Notes: generated by a model not told the origin, from the sequence alone. A DNA stretch of 58,455 bases from a bacterium (GCA_026710435.1 JAPOQZ010000142.1:1-58455), one strand, 5' to 3'; positions 27,079-36,431 are shown, numbered from the stretch's first letter. Numbers and translations: made by a program.

Positions 27079-28368
27079 ATGGAGCACGAACAACTGTTCG
27101 CTGACAATTGGGGTGGGGGAAAGGGCGGGCGACCGTCGACTGGCCCCGCCAGCGTTCCTGCGGGCTGCGACGCCGGGGGCCGGATGGCCGACCTCATCGA
27201 CCATCTGGATCGCTTCGTAGTCGAGGAGAGCTCCCGCCGACATCCCGAGGAAGCTCTCGGTCTGCTGGGACGGTTCCAGACCCGGCTGTCGTCGCACATG
27301 TGCGACCTCACCCGACAAGCGACTGTAGCGAATCCCGACACCGACCCGGTGGGGGTCCTCAAGGACAAGTCCCGGTTGTCGGGAAGGGACGCCAAGCGTA
27401 TGGCCAAAGTCGCGGAACGGCTGCCCGCCCTGCCGCAGGTAGCCGACGCGTTGTCCGAGGGGGAGATCACCGTCGATTATGCCAAAGCTCTGGTCGACGC
27501 GGCAGACCGGGTGGGATCCGAAGCGGTGGAATCCGATCCCGGGTTGCTGGAGGAGGCCACCCGGTCTGGGCCTGACAGGTTCGCGCGTACAGCGCGGGAC
27601 TGGTCCAACCGCAAGCTGATCGAAGCCGGCGTCGACACTTTGGAGCGTCAACGCCGAGCGCGTGAAGCGAAGCTGTGGGTAGATAGGCAGTCGGGGATGG
27701 GAATGCTCTTCGCGAAGCTCCCGGCCCACCAGTTCGCCCATCTCCAGCAGGCCGCCGACGCTCACTATCTGGAACTGTGGCGCAGGGACAGCGGCGGGGG
27801 GCGGGACCCGGACCGGGTGCGGACACTAGCACAGCGGATGGCTGATGTGGTCGTCGAGTTGTTGACCAACCTGGATGCGGTCACCGGTGAGATCTTGGAC
27901 GGAAATGCGGGTCCCCGGGTCAAGGCTTCCACCCAGGTTGTCGTCGTTGCTGAACAAGGCGTCGTGGACGGGACCGATCCCGGGGGAAGCTGCGAGATCA
28001 TCGGGGTCGGTCCCGTACCAAGAGACATCTTCCGGACACTGTCGGCGGACACACAGCTGGCCGCGATGATCTACGACCGGCAGGGCCGTCCCCTGTGGCT
28101 GGGTCGCAACCAGCGACTCGCCAACGCGGCGCAGCGGCTTGCTGTAGCCGTGCGGGACGGAGGCTGTTTCCAATGCGGGACACCCATGCACCGCTGCGAA
28201 CTCCACCACATCCAGGAATGGCACCGCGACGGCGGACACACCGACATCGACAACCTCGTCGCCGTCTGCCGCCGCCACCACAGGCAACTCGAAGTACGCG
28301 ACCTGGTAGTACAGCGCAAACCCGGCGGCGGTTACCAAGCCGTGCCACGAGACGGACCACCATGCTGA
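27079..28368 (+). CDS. DUF222 (13E12-type) HNH endonuclease
   Basis: The product has 429 residues. The DUF222 region covers about residues 35-330 (DLTRQATVANPDTDP, KAREAK-like RQRRAREAKLWVDR). The C-terminal HNH site is CFQCGTPMHRCELHHIQEWHRDGGHTDIDNLVAVCRRHH, with both zinc-type CxxC and the HNH histidines intact. Such genes are multicopy in actinobacteria and are often linked to selfish elements; the cleavage target is unknown. The stop overlaps a perfect 26-bp palindrome. Confidence 0.88.
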   Translation: MEHEQLFADNWGGGKGGRPSTGPASVPAGCDAGGRMADLIDHLDRFVVEESSRRHPEEALGLLGRFQTRLSSHMCDLTRQATVANPDTDPVGVLKDKSRLSGRDAKRMAKVAERLPALPQVADALSEGEITVDYAKALVDAADRVGSEAVESDPGLLEEATRSGPDRFARTARDWSNRKLIEAGVDTLERQRRAREAKLWVDRQSGMGMLFAKLPAHQFAHLQQAADAHYLELWRRDSGGGRDPDRVRTLAQRMADVVVELLTNLDAVTGEILDGNAGPRVKASTQVVVVAEQGVVDGTDPGGSCEIIGVGPVPRDIFRTLSADTQLAAMIYDRQGRPLWLGRNQRLANAAQRLAVAVRDGGCFQCGTPMHRCELHHIQEWHRDGGHTDIDNLVAVCRRHHRQLEVRDLVVQRKPGGGYQAVPRDGPPC

Positions 28369-28392
28369 ATACGCCCGGATCCGGGCGTATTC
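28367..28392. terminator. perfect 26-bp palindrome at HNH gene 3' end
   Basis: GAATACGCCCGGA is followed directly by its exact reverse complement TCCGGGCGTATTC, giving a 13-bp stem without a loop. It begins within the TGA stop (28366-28368). No T-run follows, so termination is not certain; a dimeric protein site or homing target is also possible. Positions 28393-28700 after it show no gene and no recognisable riboswitch. Confidence 0.5.
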
Positions 28393-28700
28393 CAAGCGGG
28401 TACCGGATCCGGACTGGTTCAACACGGGTGCCCACCGGCTATGGGCTTAGCCACGCCGGCGACGGACCAGTACGGATGACCTTGGCTGGGTGGGAACCAA
28501 TCGGGGTCCCTCCGAGAGATCGGGGCTCGCCAGGGGCCAGGATGGGTCTGATGCCACCGTACTGGCTGGTGATGCTTCTGTCCCTGGCACGCGAGCACGC
28601 GGACTGCTCTGCTGATGGCCGGGCAGCCGGCGCGTCGGGTGGGTGCGAGAGGGTCCGGAGTGTGCGGTTATGCTGGTGCCCGCGCCTAGGAGTTCCCCAA

Positions 28701-29993
28701 ATGGTTGACCCGCGGTTTATCAAGTTCGACACGCTGAGCGTCCACGCCGGACAGCATCCTGATTCGGACTACGGGGCTCGGGCGGTTCCTATCTACCAGA
28801 CCACTTCATACGTGTTCCGGGATGTCGAGCACGCCGCCGGGTTGTTCAACCTGGAACGGCAGGGTCACATCTACAGCCGCATCTCCAACCCGACCGTGGC
28901 AGCGCTCGAGGAGCGGCTGGCCGCCCTGGAAGGCGGGGTAGGCGCCATCGCCACTGCCTCGGGCATGTCGGCCATGTTCCTGGGGATCGCCACCCTGATG
29001 GGCAGCGGAGGACACATCGTGTCTTCGTCGTCGCTGTACGGGGGGTCCAACAACCTGCTCGGCACGACCCTCCCCCGTTTCGGGATCACCACCACCTTCG
29101 TCCACCCGAGGGACACCGACGGCTTCCGTGATGCCATCCGCCCCGAGACCCGCCTGGTGTTCGGGGAGACGCTCGGCAACCCGGGCCTCGAGATCATGGA
29201 TGTGCCTGCCGTGGCAGAGATCGCGCATGACGCCGGCGTGCCGTTCATGCTGGACAACACATTCGCCACTCCCTACCTGTTCAGGCCCTTCGAGTGGGGC
29301 GTGGACCTGATCTACCATTCGATCACCAAGTTCATCGGCGGCCACGGGGTGGCGATCGGCGGGGCCCTCATCGACGGGGGGACGTTCGACTGGGAGGCCT
29401 CCGGGCGGTTTCCTACCCTGACCGAGCCCTATCCCAGCTACCACGGGCTCAAGTTCACCGAGGAGTTCGGGACCCAGGCCTTCATAGTCCGGGCCCGGGT
29501 GGAGGGCTTGCGCGACTTCGGCGCGCCGCTGGCGCCGCAGAACGCCTTCTACATCCTGCAGGGTGCCGAGACGCTGTCGATACGGATGCAGAAGCACATC
29601 GACAACACCCGCCGCGTGGTCGAGTTCCTGGACGGACGGTCCGAGGTGGCCTGGATCAGCTATCCCGAACTCCCCAGCCATCCAGATCACGACCGGGCTG
29701 CCCAACTCCTGCCGGACGGATGCGGGGCCATCTTCGCGTTCGGCATCAAGGGAGGCCGGGAAGCCGGTCGGCGGTTCATCGAACGCCTCCGGGTGTTCTC
29801 CCATCTCGCCAACGTAGGCGATGCGAAGTCCCTGGTCATCCACCCGGCCTCCACCACCCACTCCACCATGGACGCCGAGCAGTTGGAACGGGCCGGGGTG
29901 GGCGAGGACCTGATCCGCCTCTCGGTCGGGTTGGAGGATCCTTCCGACCTGATCGACGACCTCTCGGCAGCCCTGCGGGCGTCTCGGAGGTAG
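28701..29993 (+). CDS. metY: O-acetylhomoserine sulfhydrylase (MetY type)
   Basis: The 430-residue enzyme is longer than cystathionine synthases, as MetY is, and starts FDTLSVHAGQHPDSDYGARAVPIYQTTSYVF. The PLP lysine is in HSITKFIGGHG (about K210). NTFATPYLFRPFEWG, LIYHS and VIHPASTTHS are typical of MetY. It makes homocysteine from O-acetylhomoserine and sulfide. AGGAG lies 9 nt before the ATG. The following hydrolase gene begins 2 nt after its stop. Confidence 0.9.
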   Translation: MVDPRFIKFDTLSVHAGQHPDSDYGARAVPIYQTTSYVFRDVEHAAGLFNLERQGHIYSRISNPTVAALEERLAALEGGVGAIATASGMSAMFLGIATLMGSGGHIVSSSSLYGGSNNLLGTTLPRFGITTTFVHPRDTDGFRDAIRPETRLVFGETLGNPGLEIMDVPAVAEIAHDAGVPFMLDNTFATPYLFRPFEWGVDLIYHSITKFIGGHGVAIGGALIDGGTFDWEASGRFPTLTEPYPSYHGLKFTEEFGTQAFIVRARVEGLRDFGAPLAPQNAFYILQGAETLSIRMQKHIDNTRRVVEFLDGRSEVAWISYPELPSHPDHDRAAQLLPDGCGAIFAFGIKGGREAGRRFIERLRVFSHLANVGDAKSLVIHPASTTHSTMDAEQLERAGVGEDLIRLSVGLEDPSDLIDDLSAALRASRR

Positions 29994-29995
29994 GC

Positions 29996-30796
29996 GTGGA
30001 GTTGAAGGTCGACGGCTTCCCGGTCTCGGCCACGACCGGCGGACGGCCCTTGGATCCGGGGAAACCTCTGATCGTGTTCGTACACGGGGCTGGGCTCGAC
30101 AAGACTTCGTGGCAGTTGCAGACTCGCTACTTCTCCCATCACGGCTTCTCTGTGATGGCGGTCGATCTGCCCGGCCACGCAGGATCCGAGGGAAGCCCTC
30201 ACCCGTCGGTCGAGAGCTACGCGGGCTGGGTGGCGCGACTGGTGGAGGCCGCCGGCTACGACGGGGTTCACCTGGTAGGCCACTCGATGGGCGGATTGAT
30301 CGCCTTGGAGACAGCAGCCCGGCATCCTGCCATCGCATCAACTCTGACGATGGTGGGAGGAGCTGCGGCCATCCCCGTCCATCCGGCCCTCCTGGCGGCC
30401 GCCGAGAACGGAGAGCACATCGCCTACGAGTTGCTGGCCTCCTGGAGCCACGGGCGGCGCTCCCATCTGGGTGGGCACCAGACCCCCGGCATCTGGATGA
30501 TGGGTGCGACGATCCGGCTGTGGGAGCGCTCCCGGCCGGGTGTCCTCGCCACCGACCTCCATGCCTGCAACGACTACACGAGCGGCGCCGAAGCCGCGGC
30601 AGCGGTCCGTTGCCGCTCCCTGCTGATCAGCGGATCGCTGGATGTGATGACCCCGCACCAAGCCGCAGAGCCACTCCGCCGCAACCTCGGCGATGTCCGG
30701 GAGGTGCTGATCGAAGGCGCCGGACACGCAATGATGACCGAACATCCAGATCCGGTCATAGACGCCCTGGCCGCCTTCCTCCAGCCGGCTGGATGA
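29996..30796 (+). CDS. alpha/beta-hydrolase
   Basis: A protein of 266 residues from GTG 29996, with GGAGG inside the end of metY, so coupled translation is likely. VFVHGAGLDKTSWQ is the oxyanion-hole loop, GHSMGG the nucleophile elbow (Ser about 97), SGSLDVMTP carries the acid and GAGHAMMTEHP the histidine. The catalytic triad is complete. The substrate is unknown; coupling to MetY hints at sulfur or amino-acid ester chemistry. It does not look like the MetX acetyltransferase. Confidence 0.82.
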   Translation: MELKVDGFPVSATTGGRPLDPGKPLIVFVHGAGLDKTSWQLQTRYFSHHGFSVMAVDLPGHAGSEGSPHPSVESYAGWVARLVEAAGYDGVHLVGHSMGGLIALETAARHPAIASTLTMVGGAAAIPVHPALLAAAENGEHIAYELLASWSHGRRSHLGGHQTPGIWMMGATIRLWERSRPGVLATDLHACNDYTSGAEAAAAVRCRSLLISGSLDVMTPHQAAEPLRRNLGDVREVLIEGAGHAMMTEHPDPVIDALAAFLQPAG

Positions 30797-30918
30797 TCGA
30801 GCGGAACTACGACAACCTACCCATACCCCCCGGTAACCCTCCCGGATGGTCCGGTACCAGGGATCCTATATGCAGTGTCAAGCCTCGGAAGGCCCCGGTG
30901 GAGCATTCGCGGACCGGA

Positions 30919-31638
30919 TCAGGCTGGGTAGTCGGCGGGGTCGAACAGGACGGCCTGGGCTTCGGGGCGGACATACCGGTGAATGCCGGTCCAGGGGAGG
31001 TGGTCCATGAACACCCAGCTACGCCGATGGATCGTTGATGGGCCCCAGGCTTGTAGGGCCGCCTTGTGCCGGGGGCACGGGTACCCTTTGTTGCCCTCGA
31101 ACCCGTAGTTCGGGTAGTAGGCCGAGAGCGACCGCATCATGCGGTCCCGCACCACCTTGGCGAGAATCGACGCCGCCGATATGGAAACCGACGTAGCGTC
31201 TCCCCTGACCAGCCGGATGGTGCGCTGCCCACCTACGAAGTCCCACCTGCCGTCGACCAGAACCCGGTCGGGCGTCACACCCAGCGTCTCGATCGCCCTC
31301 CGAGCGGCTAACCGCTGGGCGTCCGACATGCCGAGCCGATCACACTCCTCGTGGCTGGCGTGCCCTATCGCCCAATGCGTGCACCAGGACGCAACCCTAT
31401 CGAAGATTGCTTCCCGCTCGTCCTCGGTCAGCATCTTGGAGTCGCGGAGCTTGTAGATCCGACGGTCCTTCGGCACCACGGCCGCACCAACCGTCAGGGG
31501 TCCGGCCCACGCCCCCCTCCCCACTTCGTCGACCCCCACGACCACCGGGTTTCCTGCTCTCCACAACTCCCGCTCCACCTTGAGGTTGGGCGCTCGGTTC
31601 CTCAGGGCCGGACGGAGTTTGGGAACTGTGGTGACCAC
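30919..31638 (-). CDS. rnhB: ribonuclease HII
   Basis: This 239-residue enzyme removes RNA from RNA-DNA hybrids and misincorporated ribonucleotides. GVDEVGRGAWAGPL holds two of the catalytic acids (about D37 and E38). VLVDGRWDF and VSISAASILAKVVRDRMM give the rest of the site. The start is GTG 31638. A family A repeat lies just upstream, between this gene and the PotD-like gene. Confidence 0.93.
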   Translation of the reverse strand: MVTTVPKLRPALRNRAPNLKVERELWRAGNPVVVGVDEVGRGAWAGPLTVGAAVVPKDRRIYKLRDSKMLTEDEREAIFDRVASWCTHWAIGHASHEECDRLGMSDAQRLAARRAIETLGVTPDRVLVDGRWDFVGGQRTIRLVRGDATSVSISAASILAKVVRDRMMRSLSAYYPNYGFEGNKGYPCPRHKAALQAWGPSTIHRRSWVFMDHLPWTGIHRYVRPEAQAVLFDPADYPA

Positions 31639-31647
31639 CCGATCAGC

Positions 31648-31753
31648 CTAGGAGGGTACTGAGCAATCCACCAGCGGCCTGCCAACCGCCGACAAAATTC
31701 CTGGGCGGCGGGCGGCAGGCCCGAGCAATCGTCATTGTTCAGCACCCTCCTAG
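31648..31753. repeat. family A MITE-like repeat, copy A1
   Basis: It spans 106 bp from CTAGGAGGGTACTGAGCAAT to ATTGTTCAGCACCCTCCTAG, with terminal inverted repeats of about 20 bp. The interior pairs GGCCTGCCAACCGCC with GGCGGGCGGCAGGCC, so the whole element can fold as one hairpin. CTAG at each end may be a 4-bp target duplication. It begins 3 bp past the stop of the PotD-like gene. Confidence 0.85.
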
Positions 31754-31755
31754 TG

Positions 31756-32937
31756 TTAGGACGGGTCGGAATAGATGAACTCTTCGCCGTACAGACGGTT
31801 GAGGTCCTCCGAGTAGTCGAGCATCTCAAGACGAGACCGCACGTTAGACGGAGGGTATATGAGAGGGTTGAACACCAGCTCGGGGAGTACGTGCTCCAGA
31901 GCCATCAGATTGGGTGTGGCGACCCGGGTGTAGTTGGCCACCTCGGCCCCGATGCGCGGCTCGAGCACGAAATCGATGAACGAGTGTGCTGTGCACGGGT
32001 GCCGGGAGGTTATCGGGACCACCAGCATGTCCAGCCATACAACTGCACCCTCTCGAGGGATGATGTAGCGGAAGTCACCCGAGTTGGGCGGTAGCGCGGC
32101 CAGGAACAGGTCGGACCGTCCCTGGGCTACATCCAGGCCTCCCTCGACTAGGTCGGAGGCGTAGTCCTCGGAGTCGAATCCGCGCAGGAAGGCCCGGGCG
32201 TCCGCCACCAATGCCGCGGCTTCCGCCACCCGGCGCTGGTCATCGAGGTTGGGTGAATGACCCAGGTAGAGCATGGCCGCCGCCATCACCTGCCGTCCCT
32301 CCTCGAGAAGCGACATCCGCCCTGCGAATGTCCAGGCCTGATAGGTGTCGAACAGGAGCCCCCAACTGGGGTCGACATCCTTGCCCACCATGTTCAGGTT
32401 CACCCCCATCCCCACGGTGCCCCACACGAGGGGAATGGAGTAGAAAGGCTCTGAGTCAACCGAGGGGACGGCGAACATCGGATCAAGGTTCACACGACCG
32501 GGGAGCGCGATGGGGTCGAGTGGGTACAAGGTGTCGCCGCGTCGGAGGGTCTCGGCGAGGTAGTCGGGTACCACGAGGACATCGAAGTCATCGGCGCCGG
32601 CAGTGACACGAGCCAGCAGGTCGTCCTCGTTCTCATATTCGAGACCTACCACATCGATGCCATACCGCCTCTCGAACTCTTCTATGGCTTTGGGAGAGAT
32701 CTGCTCGGCACGACTCATGAGGACCAGTTCACCGTCGATCTGGCCGGCTGCACATACCGGTGCACGCGGTCGTTCCGGTTCGCTCCTGGTCGCGTCGCAA
32801 GCGGAGAGAAGCACCCCGAGAACCACGAGCAGATGAAGCAGACCGGAGATCCGGCACCGGGGGGACCGTCTCCCGGGCGTCGGGACCGGACAATCAAGAT
32901 CCGTTTCGTGTGGACCGTATCGAGGAGTCCCGGCCAT
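31756..32937 (-). CDS. PotD-like (spermidine/putrescine-type) solute-binding lipoprotein
   Basis: A hydrophobic leader ends in the lipobox LLSAC. The extracellular receptor (GELVLMSRAEQISPKAIEEFERRYGIDVVGLEYEN, FDVLVVPDYLAETL, VWGTVGMGVNLN) resembles SBP_bac_8/PotD. No ABC permease or ATPase gene is adjacent, so the transporter is elsewhere or the protein acts alone. ATG 32937 is given; a TTG at 32967, with GGAGAG and overlapping the upstream stop, is a possible alternative. Confidence 0.8.
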   Translation of the reverse strand: MAGTPRYGPHETDLDCPVPTPGRRSPRCRISGLLHLLVVLGVLLSACDATRSEPERPRAPVCAAGQIDGELVLMSRAEQISPKAIEEFERRYGIDVVGLEYENEDDLLARVTAGADDFDVLVVPDYLAETLRRGDTLYPLDPIALPGRVNLDPMFAVPSVDSEPFYSIPLVWGTVGMGVNLNMVGKDVDPSWGLLFDTYQAWTFAGRMSLLEEGRQVMAAAMLYLGHSPNLDDQRRVAEAAALVADARAFLRGFDSEDYASDLVEGGLDVAQGRSDLFLAALPPNSGDFRYIIPREGAVVWLDMLVVPITSRHPCTAHSFIDFVLEPRIGAEVANYTRVATPNLMALEHVLPELVFNPLIYPPSNVRSRLEMLDYSEDLNRLYGEEFIYSDPS

Positions 32938-32959
32938 CGGGGGGGAATCGGGTATCGGC

Positions 32960-35023
32960 CTAGCCAAGGCTCTCCAGAGCCGGCGCCATCACCTGCCCGA
33001 TTAGATGATCTCGCTCGCGTGGATCGGAGATCAGCGCCACCACGATCGACCCTGTGTCTCCGTCGTGGAGTGCTGCCTCGAGGGAGAAGCTTCCTGCTTC
33101 GGCCGAGAACCGGCGCCAGATCTTGTCTCCGATCTCCAACTGCCCCGACTCCACGACCGTGACCCCGCTCCACGCGGCGGCTACCGCGGAGAGGATGGCT
33201 TCTCCGAAGCCGGCAGGGCCGGGGACCATCAGGAAGGAGGTGGGGTCAGCGGCTCCTCTCTGGTAAACACCGCTCTCCCCCTCCCATCCTTCCGGAACGA
33301 GGACCGCATAGGGACCGATCCGGCTCTCGACCATGCCGACGTCCGGCGCCGGTTCGAAGACGTCGAAAACGATGCTCTCCATGCCGGGGACACATGAGGT
33401 GTCCGGCTGGGTGCGAGGGTCATCCAGGAATGCGAGGGTCACGGACTGCGGGCATCCCTCGGTGGCGGTCACCCCGTGACCGAGCGTCGGGAACTCCACG
33501 TACCAGGCATTCTCGAGACGCTCGGCGACGATGCGCCCGAACCCGGGTGGGGTAATGGGGTCGAACCGGCCGGCCAGCACCAACGTGGGGATGTCGCTCT
33601 CCACAGGCTCGTTCTCGACCGGGTTCGCTGCACCGGCTCCCCATCGCCCGCAGAAGTCGAAGGCGTCGTGTGATTGCACCAGCGCCCCATCGACGAGGGG
33701 AGCGAGCCGGGGATACTCGTCGACTCGGGCCTCTACCGCGGCCGGATCCGAGAAGGGAACCTCCTCGTGGCATTGGACCGACAGGAACTGGCCGATGGAG
33801 AAGAACTCCTGGTTCAGGAGGAATATGGACATCAACGCCTGTGCCTTGAAGAAGTGGCCTTCCGCCGCGTCGGCCACCATCTGGGGTAGCCCCGGAATGA
33901 CCAGGTCGGAATAGAGGCCCTGGTACACGAGGCCCAGCAATGCGTCCCCGTCCAGCAGAGCCGGGTAGCCCTCGAACGTCAGGAAGTCGACCACCCACAT
34001 CTCCGCCGGATCGGTGTTCAAGCTGTCCGCCGTCGAGTAGAGCAACGCCTCGAGGTCACCGTAGGTCGAACTGCACCGTGGATCGGATGCGCAAGCCTCG
34101 AACAGTGCGGAGAAGGAGCGGCTCGCCCCCGGAAGGATCGCCTCAACCCCGTCGACCTCCGGGGGGTAGGTCGAGTCGAGAATGACGCTGCGGATTCCCT
34201 CCGGGTGGTCCCGCATTACGGTGAGGGCCAGCCGCGTTCCGTAGGAGACCCCGTAGAGGTCCCACTGGTCGTAACCGAGCGCCACCCTCAGGTCAGCCAC
34301 ATCCGCCGCCGACTCGGTGCTGTTGTAGCTGCTGAGATCTACCCCTTCGGCCAGCCAACCCTGCCTGCACCCGTCTATGACTTCCTGCTCCCGGGCCATG
34401 TACTCTTCGTTGGGGAGATCGTCGTCAAGCAGGTCGTACGTGAGGTCGACTAGTTCGGGACAGGATAGCGAGGGGGTCGAGTAACCCACGCCCCTCTGAT
34501 CGAAGACGATCACGGTCCTCTCCTGATCGAGAAACTCGAACAAGTTCTCGTAGCTGAACGGGAGCGACTCAAGCGCCTCGCCACCGGGACCCCCTTCGAG
34601 GTAGACCACGGGCGGATGGCTATCAGCCAAGCGGGCCGGAAAGATCGCCACCGCCAGTTCGATCTGGCGTCCGCCGGGTTGGTCCCGGTTCTCCGGAACG
34701 GTCAGGCGACCGCACGTCGGATCCGTGCCCGGTGGGCGCTGGAAGGGACAAGAACCCGGCGTGAAGACAGGCTCTAGACCCCCGGTAGGGACAGTCGAAT
34801 CCGCGGTAGTGGTGGCAGTCGGCGACGGTGCCGACTCTCCGGTCCCGGCAGTGGTCGACGGCGCGGTCCCCGCCATTGTGGTGGAGGTCGAGAGTGGGAC
34901 TTCCACCGGTTGGGTCAAGGGTTCGGACTCCTCCGAGTCCGAACCGCATCCGGCCAGTACGATCAGGAAACAGACCGCGGCTGGCATCAACCGGATTGGG
35001 ATCCTGCGCGGATGGTGTCGCAC
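32960..35023 (-). CDS. secreted lipoprotein alpha/beta-hydrolase with TAP-like C-terminus
   Basis: The 687-residue protein has a lipoprotein signal (IVLAGC), then a Thr/Ser/Pro-rich linker to about residue 85. The hydrolase follows: VVYLEGGPGGEAL, FDQRGVGYSTPSLSCPEL, the nucleophile GVSYGTRLAL, and VLAGRFDPITPP with the acid and GHGVTATEGCPQ with the histidine. This matches the prolyl-aminopeptidase/tripeptidyl-aminopeptidase group. About 150 extra C-terminal residues form an unrecognised domain. Cleavage of short peptides outside the cell is likely. The PotD-like gene follows directly. Confidence 0.85.
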   Translation of the reverse strand: MRHHPRRIPIRLMPAAVCFLIVLAGCGSDSEESEPLTQPVEVPLSTSTTMAGTAPSTTAGTGESAPSPTATTTADSTVPTGGLEPVFTPGSCPFQRPPGTDPTCGRLTVPENRDQPGGRQIELAVAIFPARLADSHPPVVYLEGGPGGEALESLPFSYENLFEFLDQERTVIVFDQRGVGYSTPSLSCPELVDLTYDLLDDDLPNEEYMAREQEVIDGCRQGWLAEGVDLSSYNSTESAADVADLRVALGYDQWDLYGVSYGTRLALTVMRDHPEGIRSVILDSTYPPEVDGVEAILPGASRSFSALFEACASDPRCSSTYGDLEALLYSTADSLNTDPAEMWVVDFLTFEGYPALLDGDALLGLVYQGLYSDLVIPGLPQMVADAAEGHFFKAQALMSIFLLNQEFFSIGQFLSVQCHEEVPFSDPAAVEARVDEYPRLAPLVDGALVQSHDAFDFCGRWGAGAANPVENEPVESDIPTLVLAGRFDPITPPGFGRIVAERLENAWYVEFPTLGHGVTATEGCPQSVTLAFLDDPRTQPDTSCVPGMESIVFDVFEPAPDVGMVESRIGPYAVLVPEGWEGESGVYQRGAADPTSFLMVPGPAGFGEAILSAVAAAWSGVTVVESGQLEIGDKIWRRFSAEAGSFSLEAALHDGDTGSIVVALISDPRERDHLIGQVMAPALESLG

Positions 35024-35058
35024 TACCGACTACCTCTGTCAGCCGGTCCGGGCGGAAC

Positions 35059-35415
35059 TCATCCCGGAGGCCAGCCCAGGGAACGGCCACCGAGAACATG
35101 GAAGTGGAGGTGCTCCACCGACTGGCCACCGTCCCTCCCGATATTGGTCACCACCCGGTAGCCCGAATCGGATATACCCTCCTGCACGGCCACGGCGGCG
35201 CAGACGCTCAACAGGTGTCCGAGAAGTACCTCTTGGTCCCGTGTGGCATGAGCCAGGCTCCGGATCGGTGTGCGCGGGATGACCAGTACGTGGACATCGG
35301 CCTGGGGATTGATGTCGCGGAAGGCCATGCATGACTCGTCCTCGTACACGATGTCGGCAGGAATCTCCTCCCTGAGGATCATTCCGAAGATGGTGTCATG
35401 CTCCGGCTCAGTCAT
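35059..35415 (-). CDS. HIT-family nucleotide-binding protein
   Basis: The product has 118 residues with the histidine triad SVEHLHFHVLGG. FGMILREEIPADIVYEDE is the usual N-terminus, and DINPQADVHVLVIPR is the core. HINT-type proteins hydrolyse nucleoside phosphoramidates such as AMP-lysine. It overlaps the Trm112-like gene by 8 bp and lies just before the exported hydrolase gene. Confidence 0.92.
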   Translation of the reverse strand: MTEPEHDTIFGMILREEIPADIVYEDESCMAFRDINPQADVHVLVIPRTPIRSLAHATRDQEVLLGHLLSVCAAVAVQEGISDSGYRVVTNIGRDGGQSVEHLHFHVLGGRSLGWPPG

Positions 35416-35611
35416 AGGTCATCGCCGCCTTCCACTCGTCCTCTTCCATTCTCTCGGCCTCCTCCACCAGCATGACCGGGATGGTCCCGTCGATCCGGTA
35501 ACGCATCCGTGTCTCGGGGTCGGTGGAGATGAGAGCCCCGTCGACCTCCCTCAGGGGAGCCTTGCTGAGCGGACACACCAGGATGTCGAGCAACAAAGGG
35601 TCGATGGGCAT
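35408..35611 (-). CDS. Trm112/YcaR-family small protein
   Basis: A protein of 67 residues: IDPLLLDILVCPLSKAPLREVDGALISTDPETRMRYRIDGTIPVMLVEEAERM is the complete Trm112/UPF0434 domain. One of the usual zinc-site cysteines is present (LVCP). In other organisms the family activates methyltransferases. ATG 35611 is at the family N-terminus. It leads the operon into the HIT gene. Confidence 0.85.
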   Translation of the reverse strand: MPIDPLLLDILVCPLSKAPLREVDGALISTDPETRMRYRIDGTIPVMLVEEAERMEEDEWKAAMTYD

Positions 35612-35743
35612 GACGGCAGTATCGCACGGACTCGGCTCTAGGTCCGATTCTTCGTGCGCGGAGTTGAGGCGAGCGATGGGTAGCCGTTGGCAGACTGCCT
35701 GGCCTGGGAAGGCGGCGGACTCGACAAGGCCACCGACTGGCGC

Positions 35744-35846
35744 GCGACCTTCACCCGTCGGGTGCATGCGAGAGAAGCCACGAAAACAGGATTGATGTGG
35801 CCTCTCATGGGTCGGCGTGTCGAGAAACATGCAGTGTCAGGGCTGG
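35744..35846 (+). repeat. family B repeat, copy B3
   Basis: It starts GCGACCTTCACCCGTCGGGTG, then GAGAGAAGCCACGAAAACAGG shared with B4, then ATTGATGTGG and GTGTCGAGAAACATG. It ends TCAGGGCTGG, near CTAG but not exact. It points towards ybaK and ends about 70 bp before it. The remaining gap 35612-35743 shows nothing I can identify. Confidence 0.6.
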
Positions 35847-35918
35847 TCGCGACGCCTTCTCCGACCTTCCGGTCTCATTGCCCGCCGCGGTTGGAGCCTC
35901 CCGAGCCGGTGTGCCAAC

Positions 35919-36431
35919 ATGGGGTTGATGAACGACACCACCTCAAAGACGGTCCGCAATGCACTGCGGGCACTTGATGCCCACTTCAGAGTCGTGGAGA
36001 TCGACCCGGCCTTCACCCATACGGCAGCCTATTGTGCCCGCTACGGCTATCCGCTGGACCGGTCCGCCAACGCGATCCTGGTCGCCTCGAAGCGTCCTCC
36101 GGGTCGTAACGCCGTCTGCGTGGTACTGGCTACCACCCGGCTGGATGTCAACCGCCGGGTACGATCGCTCTTGGGGGTGAGGAAAGTCTCGTTCGCGCCG
36201 GCAGAACTCACCCTGGAAGTGACCGGTATGAAGATCGGCGGCGTCACACCGTTCGGACTCCCCCACGACCTCCCCGTCTACGTCGATTCGAGAATCATGG
36301 AACTCGATGAGATCCTGGTTGGCGGAGGCAACCGCTCGACGAAGATCTATGTGGACCCCGAAGTCTTCGGACGCATGCCCTCGGTCGAGGTCACCCGCGA
36401 TCTCGCGGTCGACGCTCCTCGACCCTCGTAG
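35919..36431 (+). CDS. YbaK/ProX-type aminoacyl-tRNA deacylase
   Basis: A 170-residue protein of the YbaK/EbsC fold. FRVVEIDPAFTHTAAYCARYGYPLDRSANAILVASK and LDVNRRVRSLLGVRKVSFAPAE, then GVTPFGLPHDLPVYVDSRIM and GGGNRSTKIYVDP, are family blocks. Members remove wrongly attached amino acids from tRNA. ATG 35919 or 35928 could start it. The end overlaps the convergent SURF1 gene by 41 bp. Confidence 0.85.
   Translation: MGLMNDTTSKTVRNALRALDAHFRVVEIDPAFTHTAAYCARYGYPLDRSANAILVASKRPPGRNAVCVVLATTRLDVNRRVRSLLGVRKVSFAPAELTLEVTGMKIGGVTPFGLPHDLPVYVDSRIMELDEILVGGGNRSTKIYVDPEVFGRMPSVEVTRDLAVDAPRPS

Noticed and set aside
28393-28700. SAM riboswitch before metY
   Set aside because: I looked for the conserved core elements of SAM-I and SAM-IV classes and could not find them.
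28806-30341. A 511-residue minus-strand frame opposite metY
   Set aside because: It is a GC-rich antisense shadow with no recognisable domain; metY on the plus strand has full family motifs.
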